Shown in pieces: positions 27,641 to 36,208 of a stretch of DNA of 64,000 nt. Positions within the stretch are counted from its first letter, which is position 1. Each line of letters opens with the position of its first letter. This stretch comes from SMWN01 sp965261165 (GTDB lineage Bacteria; Pseudomonadota; Gammaproteobacteria; Eutrophobiales; Eutrophobiaceae), in assembly GCA_965261165.1 (NCBI GenBank), contig OZ253445.1, positions 930,001 to 994,000 on the forward strand. The letters run 5' to 3'. The position numbers and the translations under genes are program-made. The notes under the pieces were generated by a model. That model made no database searches. It saw only the letters and a program-made list of their open reading frames with translations, and was not told where the DNA came from.

Positions 27641-27963
27641 TTAATCCACACTGATTCTACTGAAACAGGTAAAATAAGACCATTCTAAAAGACCTTAAAG
27701 ATTATTCATCACCCTTAAAAATAAAAAATAGGGGGAAGGGAATGAACCTACAGTAACAAATACGTTATCTGTAGATGTATTGTGTCTGAATGCTCGATAA
27801 TGGATAAGTAATAACTAAAACACGCTCATTGAGGGGTTTTATGCTATTGCTGTGACGATTAAAGGAGAATTCTCGCAAAATGAAACTGTTTCATACAAAC
27901 TTTATAAATTAATGCTATTGCCTATACGTCTTATTCAGTGGTTTTGAATGATGTGAAGGTCTC
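27641..27963. mobile_element. Degenerate second copy of the inverted-repeat element
   Basis: Its right two thirds align with the element at 45421-45706: shared blocks include TGTCTGAATG, GACGATTAAAGGAGAATTCTCGC (GACGATTGAGGGAAAATTCTCGC in the other copy), CATACAAACTTTATA and an end …GGTTTTGAATGATGTGAAGGTCTC. The left end has only ACACTGATTCTAC in common and no recognisable terminal repeat. No ORF of transposase type is present. Probably an old, partly deleted copy of a non-autonomous element. Confidence 0.65.
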
Positions 27964-28004
27964 ATTTTAAAATCGATTCGTCTCTCTCGTGCCACGATAC
28001 ATCA

Positions 28005-28471
28005 GATGACCAGCTTGATTGATCTGCCCCACGCGGTCGCATCTTATTTCACAGATAAAGATCTTCCACGACAAGTCCGTCTCTGCAATCAACCTTTTGT
28101 ACAATCTCAATTGGCCAGATGACATAGAGTGTCGTTACGGCGCATGCGCCAATTATGATACGACTAGTTTGGTTATTGCCGATGCTGGTATAGCCCTGAG
28201 ACAGGTACATTAAGTTTTACTTCCCACAACGGATTTCCGACATCTAACTTATATTTGCCTTTAGTTAGCCTCCGTCCTACTGGATGCCCAAAAAATCATT
28301 GCCACATTGGAAGAGGTATTTCTCCAGCTGAAAAATCAAAGTTATCTCACACCACGCAACATAAACCTGGTCACCGGCCCTTCCCGTGCCGGGGATATTG
28401 AACAAACCATCCAAATTGACGCCCATGGGCCTCATTCACTTCATGTATTTCTGTTCGAGCCTGCAGTTTGA
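28005..28471 (+). pseudogene. LutC/LUD-domain protein remnant
   Basis: Scattered across frames are segments of a LUD-domain (lactate-utilisation LutC-like) protein: SLIDLPHAVASYFTDKDLP, a middle piece ending in TTSLVIADAGIA, then LLDAQKIIATLEEVF, and LVTGPSRAGDIEQTIQIDAH plus GPHSLHVFLFEPAV at the end. The GPSRxxDIEQT…GAHGP pattern identifies the C-terminal half. Stops and frameshifts (for example near 28120 and 28215-28270) break it. It follows directly after the degenerate element copy. Confidence 0.7.
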
Positions 28472-28606
28472 TACCATAGACGTTAAAATCTCTGGATTGT
28501 TTGACTGAATATTGTCTAAACTACGCTCTGGAGAATATTTCAACCAGAAAATTAACGGAAAAATGTTACAACATCTTTTAATTAGACCTTCAAAATAAAT
28601 GATCAA

Positions 28607-29524
28607 ATGAGCAAAACTCAACTCCGTTTTTGGGGTGTTCGTGGTTCTTACGCGGCACCTTTTGGCAGCCACCTTGGTGTTGGTGGCAATACATCCTGCG
28701 TAGAGATCCGCTCTGATGACCACTTGCTGATTTGTGATGCTGGAACTGGCATCATCCCTCTTGGCAATGAATTAATGCAGCAGGATAAAATCAGAGAAAT
28801 GCTCATCATTTTAACGCACTATCATTGGGATCATGTTTGTGGTTTGCCCTTCTTCACTCCCGCCTTTGCGCCCAACTGGAAGATCAATTTTTTTGGTCCT
28901 GGTAAATTAACAAAAGAACATATCTCTATGCAGATGCAGGCACCCTATTTCCCTGTTGGCACAGAAGCCTGGTTGGCAGAAACGAATTATCTTGCGCCGG
29001 AAATTGGCACTATTGAGTATGGGCCCATAAAAATTGATTTCTCAAATGTACACCATCCAGGTATTACTTATGGATATAAGATCGAAGTCAATGGCAAAAC
29101 CATTATTTATGCCTCGGATAATGAATGTATGTTTATTAAAAAATCAATTAAACATCAATCTGATGAATTCAATGAAGAAGAGGTTGAACTGTTTAAAGAA
29201 ATGATTCATGAGGAATATCAATCAGAATTAAATTTTTTCAAAGATACTGACATCCTCATTCACGATGCCCAATATACGCCTGATGATTATGATAAGAAGC
29301 GCGGATGGGGACATTCCTGTTATGTTGATACGATTAATATAGCGATTGATGCCAATGTCAAAGAGCTTTACTTGTTTCATCATGATCCTAGTTACGATGA
29401 TAATGCCATAGAAGCTATCCATAAACATGCAAATGAGCTCATCAAGAAAAGGATGCCTCTCTTATCTGCCATATTGCCAAGGAAGGCATGGTCATCGATA
29501 TTTAAATCTTATTTTTTAGTATAA
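28607..29524 (+). CDS. Metallo-beta-lactamase-fold hydrolase
   Basis: A 305-residue cytoplasmic MBL-fold protein. It starts MSKTQLRFWGVRGSYAAP, has the FWGVRGS opening of the PhnP/RNase Z-like group, metal motif THYHWDHVCGLPFF (HxHxDH, about residues 65-71), a second Asp in IYASDNE, and late HHDP. These are enough for a two-metal centre. The group includes phosphodiesterases and response-regulator-linked proteins; the substrate is unknown. The gene ends 25 bp before thiS and could share its transcript. Confidence 0.85.
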   Translation: MSKTQLRFWGVRGSYAAPFGSHLGVGGNTSCVEIRSDDHLLICDAGTGIIPLGNELMQQDKIREMLIILTHYHWDHVCGLPFFTPAFAPNWKINFFGPGKLTKEHISMQMQAPYFPVGTEAWLAETNYLAPEIGTIEYGPIKIDFSNVHHPGITYGYKIEVNGKTIIYASDNECMFIKKSIKHQSDEFNEEEVELFKEMIHEEYQSELNFFKDTDILIHDAQYTPDDYDKKRGWGHSCYVDTINIAIDANVKELYLFHHDPSYDDNAIEAIHKHANELIKKRMPLLSAILPRKAWSSIFKSYFLV

Positions 29525-29549
29525 GTGCTCCATCACTCAGTTAGTGTCC

Positions 29550-29747
29550 ATGCAAATTACCCTCAATGGCGGACCACTTGAGCTTGATAATCAAGTGAAT
29601 ATTGTTCAACTACTTTCCAAACTGGAAATATCAGGTCGCCTTGCTGTAGAAGTTAATCAAATGATCATTCCTCGCAGTTTATTTTCCACTTATAAAATAG
29701 AGTCAGGTGACAATATTGAAATTGTTTCAGCAATCGGTGGCGGCTAA
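29550..29747 (+). CDS. thiS: Thiamine biosynthesis sulfur carrier protein
   Basis: Ubiquitin-like protein that carries sulfur as a C-terminal thiocarboxylate for thiazole synthesis. The 65-residue product begins MQITLNGGPLELD and ends in the obligatory IGGG. A GTG six bases upstream is also in frame. The stop codon overlaps the thiG ATG (TAATG), so translation is coupled. No THI-box is visible in the short upstream gap. Confidence 0.93.
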   Translation: MQITLNGGPLELDNQVNIVQLLSKLEISGRLAVEVNQMIIPRSLFSTYKIESGDNIEIVSAIGGG

Positions 29748-30547
29748 TGTCAGCGCCCAAAAATAAACTTGAGGATCCGCTAATCATCGCTGGCCAGGCA
29801 TACGCATCAAGGCTGCTCCTTGGTACGGGCAAATATAAAAATATGGAAGAAACCCGACTTGTCATTGAAACAAGTGGCTCACAAATCATTACCGTTGCTA
29901 TCCGCAGAAGTAACATTGGTCAGAAACCTGACGAACCAAACTTGCTGGATGTCATCAACCCAGAAAAATATAGCATCCTGCCAAATACAGCAGGATGCTA
30001 TGACGCAGATTCCGCCATACGAACTTGTTTACTTGCTCGTGAGTTACTTGATGGGCATAAACTCGTTAAGCTTGAAGTGCTCGGGGATGAGAAAACTCTT
30101 TTCCCTGACGTACCAGCGACAATCATTGCAGCAGAAACACTCATTAAGGAAAATTTTGATGTTATGGTTTATACCAATGACGATCCTATTATGGCCAAAC
30201 GATTTGAGGAAATGGGCTGCGTTGCTGTCATGCCGCTTGCTGCACCTATAGGCTCAGGCCTTGGTATCAGAAATCCATATAATATAAAGACCATCGTGGA
30301 AAATGCATCTGTTCCCATCATTGTAGATGCTGGTGTTGGCACAGCTTCTGATGCAACGATTGCCATGGAACTAGGTTGCGATGGTATTTTAATGAACACA
30401 GCTGTTGCCGAAGCCAGGAACCCTGTATTAATGGCAAGTGCAATGAAGAAAGGCATTGAGTCTGGGCGCGAAGCATTCCTTGCAGGTCGTATGCCGCGCC
30501 GCGCGTATGCCAGCGCATCATCTCCCACTGATGGTATATTTTTCTAA
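29747..30547 (+). CDS. thiG: Thiazole synthase
   Basis: Forms the thiazole phosphate moiety of thiamine from DXP, dehydroglycine and ThiS thiocarboxylate. The 266-residue product has LLLGTGKYKNMEETR, TVAIRRSN, VKLEVLGDEKTLFPD with the Schiff-base Lys, and PLAAPIGSGLGI followed by VPIIVDAGVGTASDA, the phosphate site. Length is normal. The following trmB may be in the same operon (33-bp gap). Confidence 0.96.
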   Translation: MSAPKNKLEDPLIIAGQAYASRLLLGTGKYKNMEETRLVIETSGSQIITVAIRRSNIGQKPDEPNLLDVINPEKYSILPNTAGCYDADSAIRTCLLARELLDGHKLVKLEVLGDEKTLFPDVPATIIAAETLIKENFDVMVYTNDDPIMAKRFEEMGCVAVMPLAAPIGSGLGIRNPYNIKTIVENASVPIIVDAGVGTASDATIAMELGCDGILMNTAVAEARNPVLMASAMKKGIESGREAFLAGRMPRRAYASASSPTDGIFF

Positions 30548-30580
30548 TTCAAAAACATAGCGCATTAACCTTTCGTTGTA

Positions 30581-31273
30581 ATGACATCAGATTCAAACCA
30601 ACACCCACCGATACGTAGTTTTGTTTTGCGCGATGGCCGCATGACATTAGCTCAAAAAGATGCACTTGCAAGCTCATGGCCTAATTATGGCATTGATTTT
30701 AGTAAACAACTTTTAGATCTGAATAAAATATTTGCACGGCGTGCGCCCAGAATATTAGAAATAGGGTCAGGGATGGGAGATGCCACTACCCAAATGGCAA
30801 TATCTCATAGAGAAAATGACTATCTGGCAATAGAGGTACATCGACCTGGCATCGGCAGCCTAATGCGACAGATTGAAAAAAATAAACTTTTAAATATTCG
30901 GCTTCTGTCTCATGACATTGTCGATATTTTAAAATATCAACTTCCTGAAAATAGCATCGATTGTTTTTACATGTTTTTCCCCGATCCTTGGCCTAAGAAA
31001 AAACATCATAAGAGACGTTTGGTCAATTCATCACTTCTCACTTTGATTAAACCTGTTTTAAAAACACATGGTCGCATATTTATCGCAACTGACTGGGAAG
31101 AATACGCAGAACAGATTATTGAATTAATTGCCAACCAGTCAAGAATCATAAATCTTGCAGGCAAGAATAACTATGCACCTCGTCCAAAATGGCGACCCAT
31201 GACAAAGTTTGAGAAGCGCGGTTTAAACAAGGGACATCAGGTATTTGATTTTGCTCTGGCCTTTAAATCTTAA
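30581..31273 (+). CDS. trmB: tRNA (guanine-N7)-methyltransferase
   Basis: SAM-dependent enzyme that makes m7G46 in tRNA. The 230-residue product contains RSFVLRDGRMT, the SAM loop LEIGSGMGDAT, the catalytic/tRNA motif FYMFFPDPWPKKKHHKRRLV (Asp in PDPW) and ATDWEEYA. The C-terminal TKFEKRG…VFDF is typical. It is convergent with the phosphonate aminotransferase gene. Confidence 0.95.
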   Translation: MTSDSNQHPPIRSFVLRDGRMTLAQKDALASSWPNYGIDFSKQLLDLNKIFARRAPRILEIGSGMGDATTQMAISHRENDYLAIEVHRPGIGSLMRQIEKNKLLNIRLLSHDIVDILKYQLPENSIDCFYMFFPDPWPKKKHHKRRLVNSSLLTLIKPVLKTHGRIFIATDWEEYAEQIIELIANQSRIINLAGKNNYAPRPKWRPMTKFEKRGLNKGHQVFDFALAFKS

Positions 31274-31349
31274 TGCTCTGGCTAATAGGCAGTAAATAAT
31301 TCCCTAAAATCTTCAATTAAAAAACTCCGTTTAATCAGGCCTCCCTAAA

Positions 31350-32432
31350 TTACTTGGAAATGCCAGCCATTACAGTCACAAACCTTTCCATATCCTGAGC
31401 AGATATTTCCCCCATACATGAGATCCTGAAAAGTGACTGGGACAGAGCGCCCTGACCCGCATAGATAACAAACCCACTCTTTTTGAGTTCGTCATGTAAT
31501 GTTTCGTAGTCAATGCCATCTGGTAGATGGAAGGCATTGAGGACACAAGAACAATCTTCTGCCTGCATCAAGGCATTGATTCCCAGTTTTCTTAAACTTT
31601 CTCTGACAGTACTTAGTCTATTCCAGTAGCTTTGTTGGCGTTGTTTCTGACCGCCTTGATCCTGTAGTTCTTTTAAGGCCTCAGAAAGCGCATAAAAGGT
31701 TTGTACCGATTGTGTGAAAGGCGTTCCGTTTGCGTCCTGATTTTTCAGATAGCTGGAGAGATCAAGGTAAAGCGTTTTTGGTGGTGTTGCCTGCATGATA
31801 TCGAGCGCATTCCTGTTGCAAATCACGAATGAAGTGCCGGGTGCAGCATGTAAACATTTGTTAGCGGTGGCAGCACAAGCAGCAATATTCCAGTCATCAA
31901 ATTCAATATCTTCGGCACCAAAACTACTGACGCCATCCAGTAAGATAGGTAAATTATATCTGGCACAGACTGCTGTTACACCTGCCAAATCATTTAACCG
32001 GCCAGTGGTTGTTTCATGGTGAACCACAGCAACGTGACTAAGTTCTTCGTTGTCACATAGTTCGTCTTCTAGTAGTTTCAAGTCGATGGCTTTATCCCAT
32101 TCATGGCATAAGGTCATATGATTGATCTGATGAATTTCTGCTATCTTTGTCAGGCGTTCTCCATAGACACCATTTTCAATGATTAATACCTTGCCATGAT
32201 CAGGCACCAGACTGGTCATCATGGCTTCCATCGCAGCTGTGCCCGAACCAGTCATTAAAATCGCCGCCCACTTATCTTTAGTCAGGGAATAGACATCCAA
32301 TAGATCATTACGAATAGTATTTTGTAGTTCTACAAATTCTACTTCACGATGACACAGATCAGGGCATAACATAGCATGACGAACACGTTCGCTGAGAACT
32401 ACGGGACCTGGATTTAATAATATTTCTGGCAT
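31350..32432 (-). CDS. phnW: 2-aminoethylphosphonate:pyruvate aminotransferase
   Basis: PLP enzyme that interconverts phosphonoacetaldehyde and 2-aminoethylphosphonate (AEP). The 360-residue product begins MPEILLNPGPVVLSERVR, has the PLP phosphate loop MTGSGTAAMEAM, Asp in LLDGVSSFG and the PLP Lys in ATANKCLHAAPG. In this operon it acts in the biosynthetic direction, following the mutase and decarboxylase, as in AEP-making clusters; the same fold degrades AEP in other contexts. Last gene of the four-gene minus-strand operon, 13 bp after the decarboxylase. Confidence 0.92.
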   Translation of the reverse strand: MPEILLNPGPVVLSERVRHAMLCPDLCHREVEFVELQNTIRNDLLDVYSLTKDKWAAILMTGSGTAAMEAMMTSLVPDHGKVLIIENGVYGERLTKIAEIHQINHMTLCHEWDKAIDLKLLEDELCDNEELSHVAVVHHETTTGRLNDLAGVTAVCARYNLPILLDGVSSFGAEDIEFDDWNIAACAATANKCLHAAPGTSFVICNRNALDIMQATPPKTLYLDLSSYLKNQDANGTPFTQSVQTFYALSEALKELQDQGGQKQRQQSYWNRLSTVRESLRKLGINALMQAEDCSCVLNAFHLPDGIDYETLHDELKKSGFVIYAGQGALSQSLFRISCMGEISAQDMERFVTVMAGISK

Positions 32433-32445
32433 TGGTACTAATTGT

Positions 32446-33600
32446 TTAGAAGCTCGTGCCGATATGTTGCATTAGTCTTTGCAAGACCTCAGCTGGCGTA
32501 ACATCAGGTCGAGGCAGGTTTTCAATCGCTCCCGCCGAAATTTTAAGGTGCCCTAATTTTGCGCCTGGAAGAGCCTTGCAATCAAATAACTGATCTATTA
32601 ATTCAATGTCATTACCCTGGTAAGCCGCGGCATAACCACAGGCGGCAGCGATTTCCGCAAATTTTACATTATTGGTAACGGTGGCTTGTGCGCCAGTTGA
32701 ATCATGCACTTCATTATCGAGAACAATATGAGTAAGGTTATTACCACCATAACTACCTAAAGTTGCGAAATTGCCCATGCGCATCAGCGCCGCCCCATCA
32801 CCCTCAACCACGACGACCTGCAAATCGGGACGCGCCAGTGCCAAACCCAAACCAAGTGAAGAAGCGCAACCCATGGAACCGACCATGTAGAGTTGATTCT
32901 TACGATCATCAATGGCAAATAACTCTCGACCTGTGAATCCTGTGGTTGCGATGACAACGCTATTTTCAATAGGTGTATGTTTAATAATTTTTTTCAGTAC
33001 CTCATTCCGGCTAGTTAAAGGCACGTTGTTTTTATTAAATATTTTTTTCTCGCTGACAGTCTCTTTGGTTGCAAGCAGGCGATTATTTTTTAGTTTATGT
33101 TTAGCAACCGTACCTTTTTGCATGGTGAAGCCGTAGGGTCTTTGTTCTTTTTTCATAAATTCACAGGCACATCGTAATGCCGATGCAATGCCTTCTTTTT
33201 CCATGGGAAATATTTCCCATGGAATGCGCATGGCATCGAACATTTTGCCAGTGATCTGTCCCATTAATTCATGCTGGGGTTCGTCTGTGATTCCTGGCGC
33301 ACCACGATGCGTAGTGATAATTATCATGGGGATACGAAATACGTAACTTAAGGAGGTGATTGGACTGACAGCATTACCCAGGCCTGAATTTTGCATCATG
33401 GCAATAGAACGTTCTCCACCAATCGCAGCACCTGCTGCTGTAGCAACAGCATCACCTTCATTTGAAGATGACACGTAATCTAAAGAATCATCATTAATTA
33501 CGTAATTAATGAAAGGTGTCAGGAAAGAACAAGGCACGCCCGTGTAGCGCTGGAATCCTAACCCACGTGCTGCCTCAACAAAATCTTCTGCCTGTATCAT
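32446..33600 (-). CDS. aepY: Phosphonopyruvate decarboxylase
   Basis: ThDP enzyme that decarboxylates phosphonopyruvate to phosphonoacetaldehyde, making the mutase step irreversible. The 384-residue product starts MIQAEDFVEAARGLGFQRY after an AAGGA site; a longer frame start is foreign to the family. The N-terminal ThDP domain has GVPCSFLTPFI and SSNEGDAVATAAGAA (catalytic Glu). The C-terminal half has MGCASSLGLGLA and VVEGDGAALMRMGN, the ThDP/Mg motif (GDG…N). It lies 22 bp after aepX. Confidence 0.93.
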   Translation of the reverse strand: MIQAEDFVEAARGLGFQRYTGVPCSFLTPFINYVINDDSLDYVSSSNEGDAVATAAGAAIGGERSIAMMQNSGLGNAVSPITSLSYVFRIPMIIITTHRGAPGITDEPQHELMGQITGKMFDAMRIPWEIFPMEKEGIASALRCACEFMKKEQRPYGFTMQKGTVAKHKLKNNRLLATKETVSEKKIFNKNNVPLTSRNEVLKKIIKHTPIENSVVIATTGFTGRELFAIDDRKNQLYMVGSMGCASSLGLGLALARPDLQVVVVEGDGAALMRMGNFATLGSYGGNNLTHIVLDNEVHDSTGAQATVTNNVKFAEIAAACGYAAAYQGNDIELIDQLFDCKALPGAKLGHLKISAGAIENLPRPDVTPAEVLQRLMQHIGTSF

Positions 33601-33622
33601 TTTTTTCCTTAAAATATCTGGT

Positions 33623-35260
33623 CTATAATTTGGTGAAGTCACTGGCACGATTGATATCCACCAATGCGTTAATATCAACCCAATGGCCGTTGATGTAGTG
33701 AACATTGATAGGGTGATTCATCTTGATTAATTGATTCAGGAGCTCGGTGAGAGACATTTGCTTAAAATTCTTATGAGATTTTAATTTATCAATGGCAGCT
33801 TCGATCCATTGTTTACCTTGACCACGTACACGCAACATGCCAACCCATCGACCAGTAGGGCTGCTTAATAACGCATTCTTCTCCTCAGAGACATGATTTA
33901 AATATGCATCCTGTTTGAATATAACTCGGTCTTCTTTCTGTGAGCAATAGGCATAATCAGGCGAACCGCTGTAATTTTCATTTTCAACAGTGGAATCAAT
34001 AACAGCAACAATCTCACCTTCATTTTCAAGTAAATCTCTAAGGATATAGCTGCGAAACAACAAGTCGCCATAGGTAATGATCATGTCTTCATGGAATTCA
34101 CTGCTGACTTGTGTGAGTGAAGTCAATTCACCTGTTGTTGCATAATCTTTATTGATTTTCATTTCTATCCCACTGGTATCAATCGTCTCAGATTTGTAGC
34201 CAGCAACCAGCGTAACTTTATTGATATTCTGATTTTTGAATTCATCAAGCAAGTGACGTAAAACGGTTTTACCTCCGATTGAAAGCATGACTTTAGGTTT
34301 GTCTTCGGTGAGTTCTCCGAGCGCAGAACCACGGCTCGCTGCCAGAACAATGGCTTTGGTTTCAGATCCCTTGGGACGCAAATAACGTTCTTGCGCTTCG
34401 CTGAGTTCTGCCACACCTTGCAGGAAAAATAATTTTTTTACTGGTGCAATATTATCTTCAATATCGGCCACTGATTCATTTGCATAAATTTCGGCAGAGA
34501 TTTTTTCCATGGAAGCGACTGATGCGCGGATCATGTGATTGCCCCAGATGACCAAACTAATATTTGCTTTTCTGAAGATATCTGTTGGCGTGCTGTAATA
34601 GGTAGTTGGAATAATTACCAATGGAGATCGATTTGCCCATTCATTTGCGAACTTCAGAATTTCATCTGCCTGTGACAGCTTGCTATGAATCAGTATGCCA
34701 TCTGCACCTGCCTCATGGTAAGCCTCGGCACGTCGTAGTGCTTCCTTGATGCCCCAACCAGCGATCAGTGCTTCAATTCTGGCGACGATACAAAAATCCT
34801 CGTTTCTCTGACTGTCTTTGCCTGCTTTAATTTTCCCACAAAACTCATCAATTTCTGCCAAAGGTTGGCGTTCGCTATCGATAAAACTATTGGTCTTTGG
34901 AAATTGTTTGTCTTCTATGCAAACACCAGCAATATCACGTTGTTCAAGTTTTTTAACTAGGCGGCGCATATTATTGAAATTACCATAGCCAGTATCTCCG
35001 TCGAGCAGAATAGGAATATCTGTAGCATCAGACATGAACTCCAGCATATCGACGACCTGAGTCCAGCTTGCTTCATTACTATCACGCACTGCATATTGTG
35101 CAGACATGGATAAACCACTGCCCCAAATCCCTTTAAACCCCGCTTTTTCGACAATCTGGGCAGAGATACCGTTATGTGCTTCCATGATGAATTCAAGCTC
35201 ACTCGATTTGAGTAAGGCACAGAGTCTTGCGCTTTTACTTAATTGTTTGCTTTGGGTCAT
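33623..35260 (-). CDS. aepX: PEP mutase fused to a nucleotidyltransferase
   Basis: The 545-residue bifunctional protein has two domains. Residues 1-290 are phosphoenolpyruvate mutase, which makes the C-P bond. The hallmark EDKQFPKTNS (EDKxxxxxNS) and DGDTGYGN are intact. Residues about 305-545 form a sugar-phosphate/choline-type nucleotidyltransferase: KAIVLAASRGSALGELTEDKPKVML matches the nucleotide-binding pattern and ITYGDLLFRS the metal-binding Asp. Such fusions are associated with activation of AEP or its derivatives as CMP esters before transfer to glycans or lipids (family knowledge plus inference). The frame is clean; the stop lies 22 bp before aepY. Confidence 0.93.
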   Translation of the reverse strand: MTQSKQLSKSARLCALLKSSELEFIMEAHNGISAQIVEKAGFKGIWGSGLSMSAQYAVRDSNEASWTQVVDMLEFMSDATDIPILLDGDTGYGNFNNMRRLVKKLEQRDIAGVCIEDKQFPKTNSFIDSERQPLAEIDEFCGKIKAGKDSQRNEDFCIVARIEALIAGWGIKEALRRAEAYHEAGADGILIHSKLSQADEILKFANEWANRSPLVIIPTTYYSTPTDIFRKANISLVIWGNHMIRASVASMEKISAEIYANESVADIEDNIAPVKKLFFLQGVAELSEAQERYLRPKGSETKAIVLAASRGSALGELTEDKPKVMLSIGGKTVLRHLLDEFKNQNINKVTLVAGYKSETIDTSGIEMKINKDYATTGELTSLTQVSSEFHEDMIITYGDLLFRSYILRDLLENEGEIVAVIDSTVENENYSGSPDYAYCSQKEDRVIFKQDAYLNHVSEEKNALLSSPTGRWVGMLRVRGQGKQWIEAAIDKLKSHKNFKQMSLTELLNQLIKMNHPINVHYINGHWVDINALVDINRASDFTKL

Positions 35261-35288
35261 CTATATACTCTAGTTTTTAGCCTTTAAT

Positions 35289-36056
35289 TTATGCCCCTTG
35301 AGGCAAGTCTGTCAGTTTTGGCAATATTATATCTTTTGCTTTGACAACATCTTCAGGAAAATCTATTTCTAGCCAAGGTAGGCCAGTCATATCTTCAAAT
35401 GAGAACTGCTCAGGATTAGCCAGCAATAAGTCTCTGATGATTTCTTCATAGGGGACATCATCTTCCCCTCTGTCGATATACTCATTTGCCTTTAAGCCAA
35501 GTAAATTTCCTGTTGCAGATGTAAATTTAAAGAAGCCTACCGATTCTCCTATCAAATCAAAAGCCAAGTTTTCATCCAATTGTTTTCTGAACTCGACCAG
35601 ACGCTCATTACGAACGCATAATTTTACGGGCTCTTCTCCCATTTCAAAATCTTGATCCAACAGGAAAATATTTTCTTTATCTGAGTTGATCAATCTGCCA
35701 AGAATATTGTGATCGTAAAGCACATCAGCATCCATCAGAATAAAATCCTGATTTTTTTTCAGGGTATTTAGTCCTGATAACATGCTTAAAATACTGCCTT
35801 TGGTAAAATTAGGATTGAAACAAACTCCAATCTTGTCAGCGCCAATTTCAGATAATGTTGACTTAACCATATCGGATTCAAAACCCGTCACAACAACAAT
35901 GTCATTAATGCCATAGTGATGAAGGTTTTCGAGATGTCTCTGCAGCAAACTCTTGCCATTAAATTCTAGCAAGCATTTTGGTTTTTTCTTCGAAAAGTTG
36001 CTTAGGAAATTGTCTAGGCGTTGACCTATTCCAGCTGCAAGGATAATCGTTTTCAT
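35289..36056 (-). CDS. Nucleotidyltransferase of the phosphonate operon
   Basis: A 255-residue NTP transferase resembling phosphocholine cytidylyltransferase (LicC type). It starts MKTIILAAGIGQRLDNFLS with the GxGxR-type loop, then KKPKCLLEFNGKSLLQRHLE and the metal-binding FILMDADVLYD. As the first gene of the operon, 28 bp before aepX, it probably activates the phosphonate or a linked head group; together with the NTase domain fused to AepX the operon has two such activities. The real nucleotide and substrate are not known from sequence. Confidence 0.87.
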   Translation of the reverse strand: MKTIILAAGIGQRLDNFLSNFSKKKPKCLLEFNGKSLLQRHLENLHHYGINDIVVVTGFESDMVKSTLSEIGADKIGVCFNPNFTKGSILSMLSGLNTLKKNQDFILMDADVLYDHNILGRLINSDKENIFLLDQDFEMGEEPVKLCVRNERLVEFRKQLDENLAFDLIGESVGFFKFTSATGNLLGLKANEYIDRGEDDVPYEEIIRDLLLANPEQFSFEDMTGLPWLEIDFPEDVVKAKDIILPKLTDLPQGA

Positions 36057-36208
36057 AGTAAATGGCTTAAAAATTCTTGTTTTCTAAAAAGAAGCGAATG
36101 GTACTTGATGATGCTATTCCAAGTACAGCAGACGCTGTTATGCACATGTCCTTTGAAGTACTATTGGCCACTAAATAATTCATTGAATCTAATTAAGATA
36201 ATTTAACG

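Noticed and set aside
29400..29550. TPP riboswitch before thiS
   Set aside because: The gap between the MBL gene and thiS is about 25 bp and no THI-box sequence is visible there.
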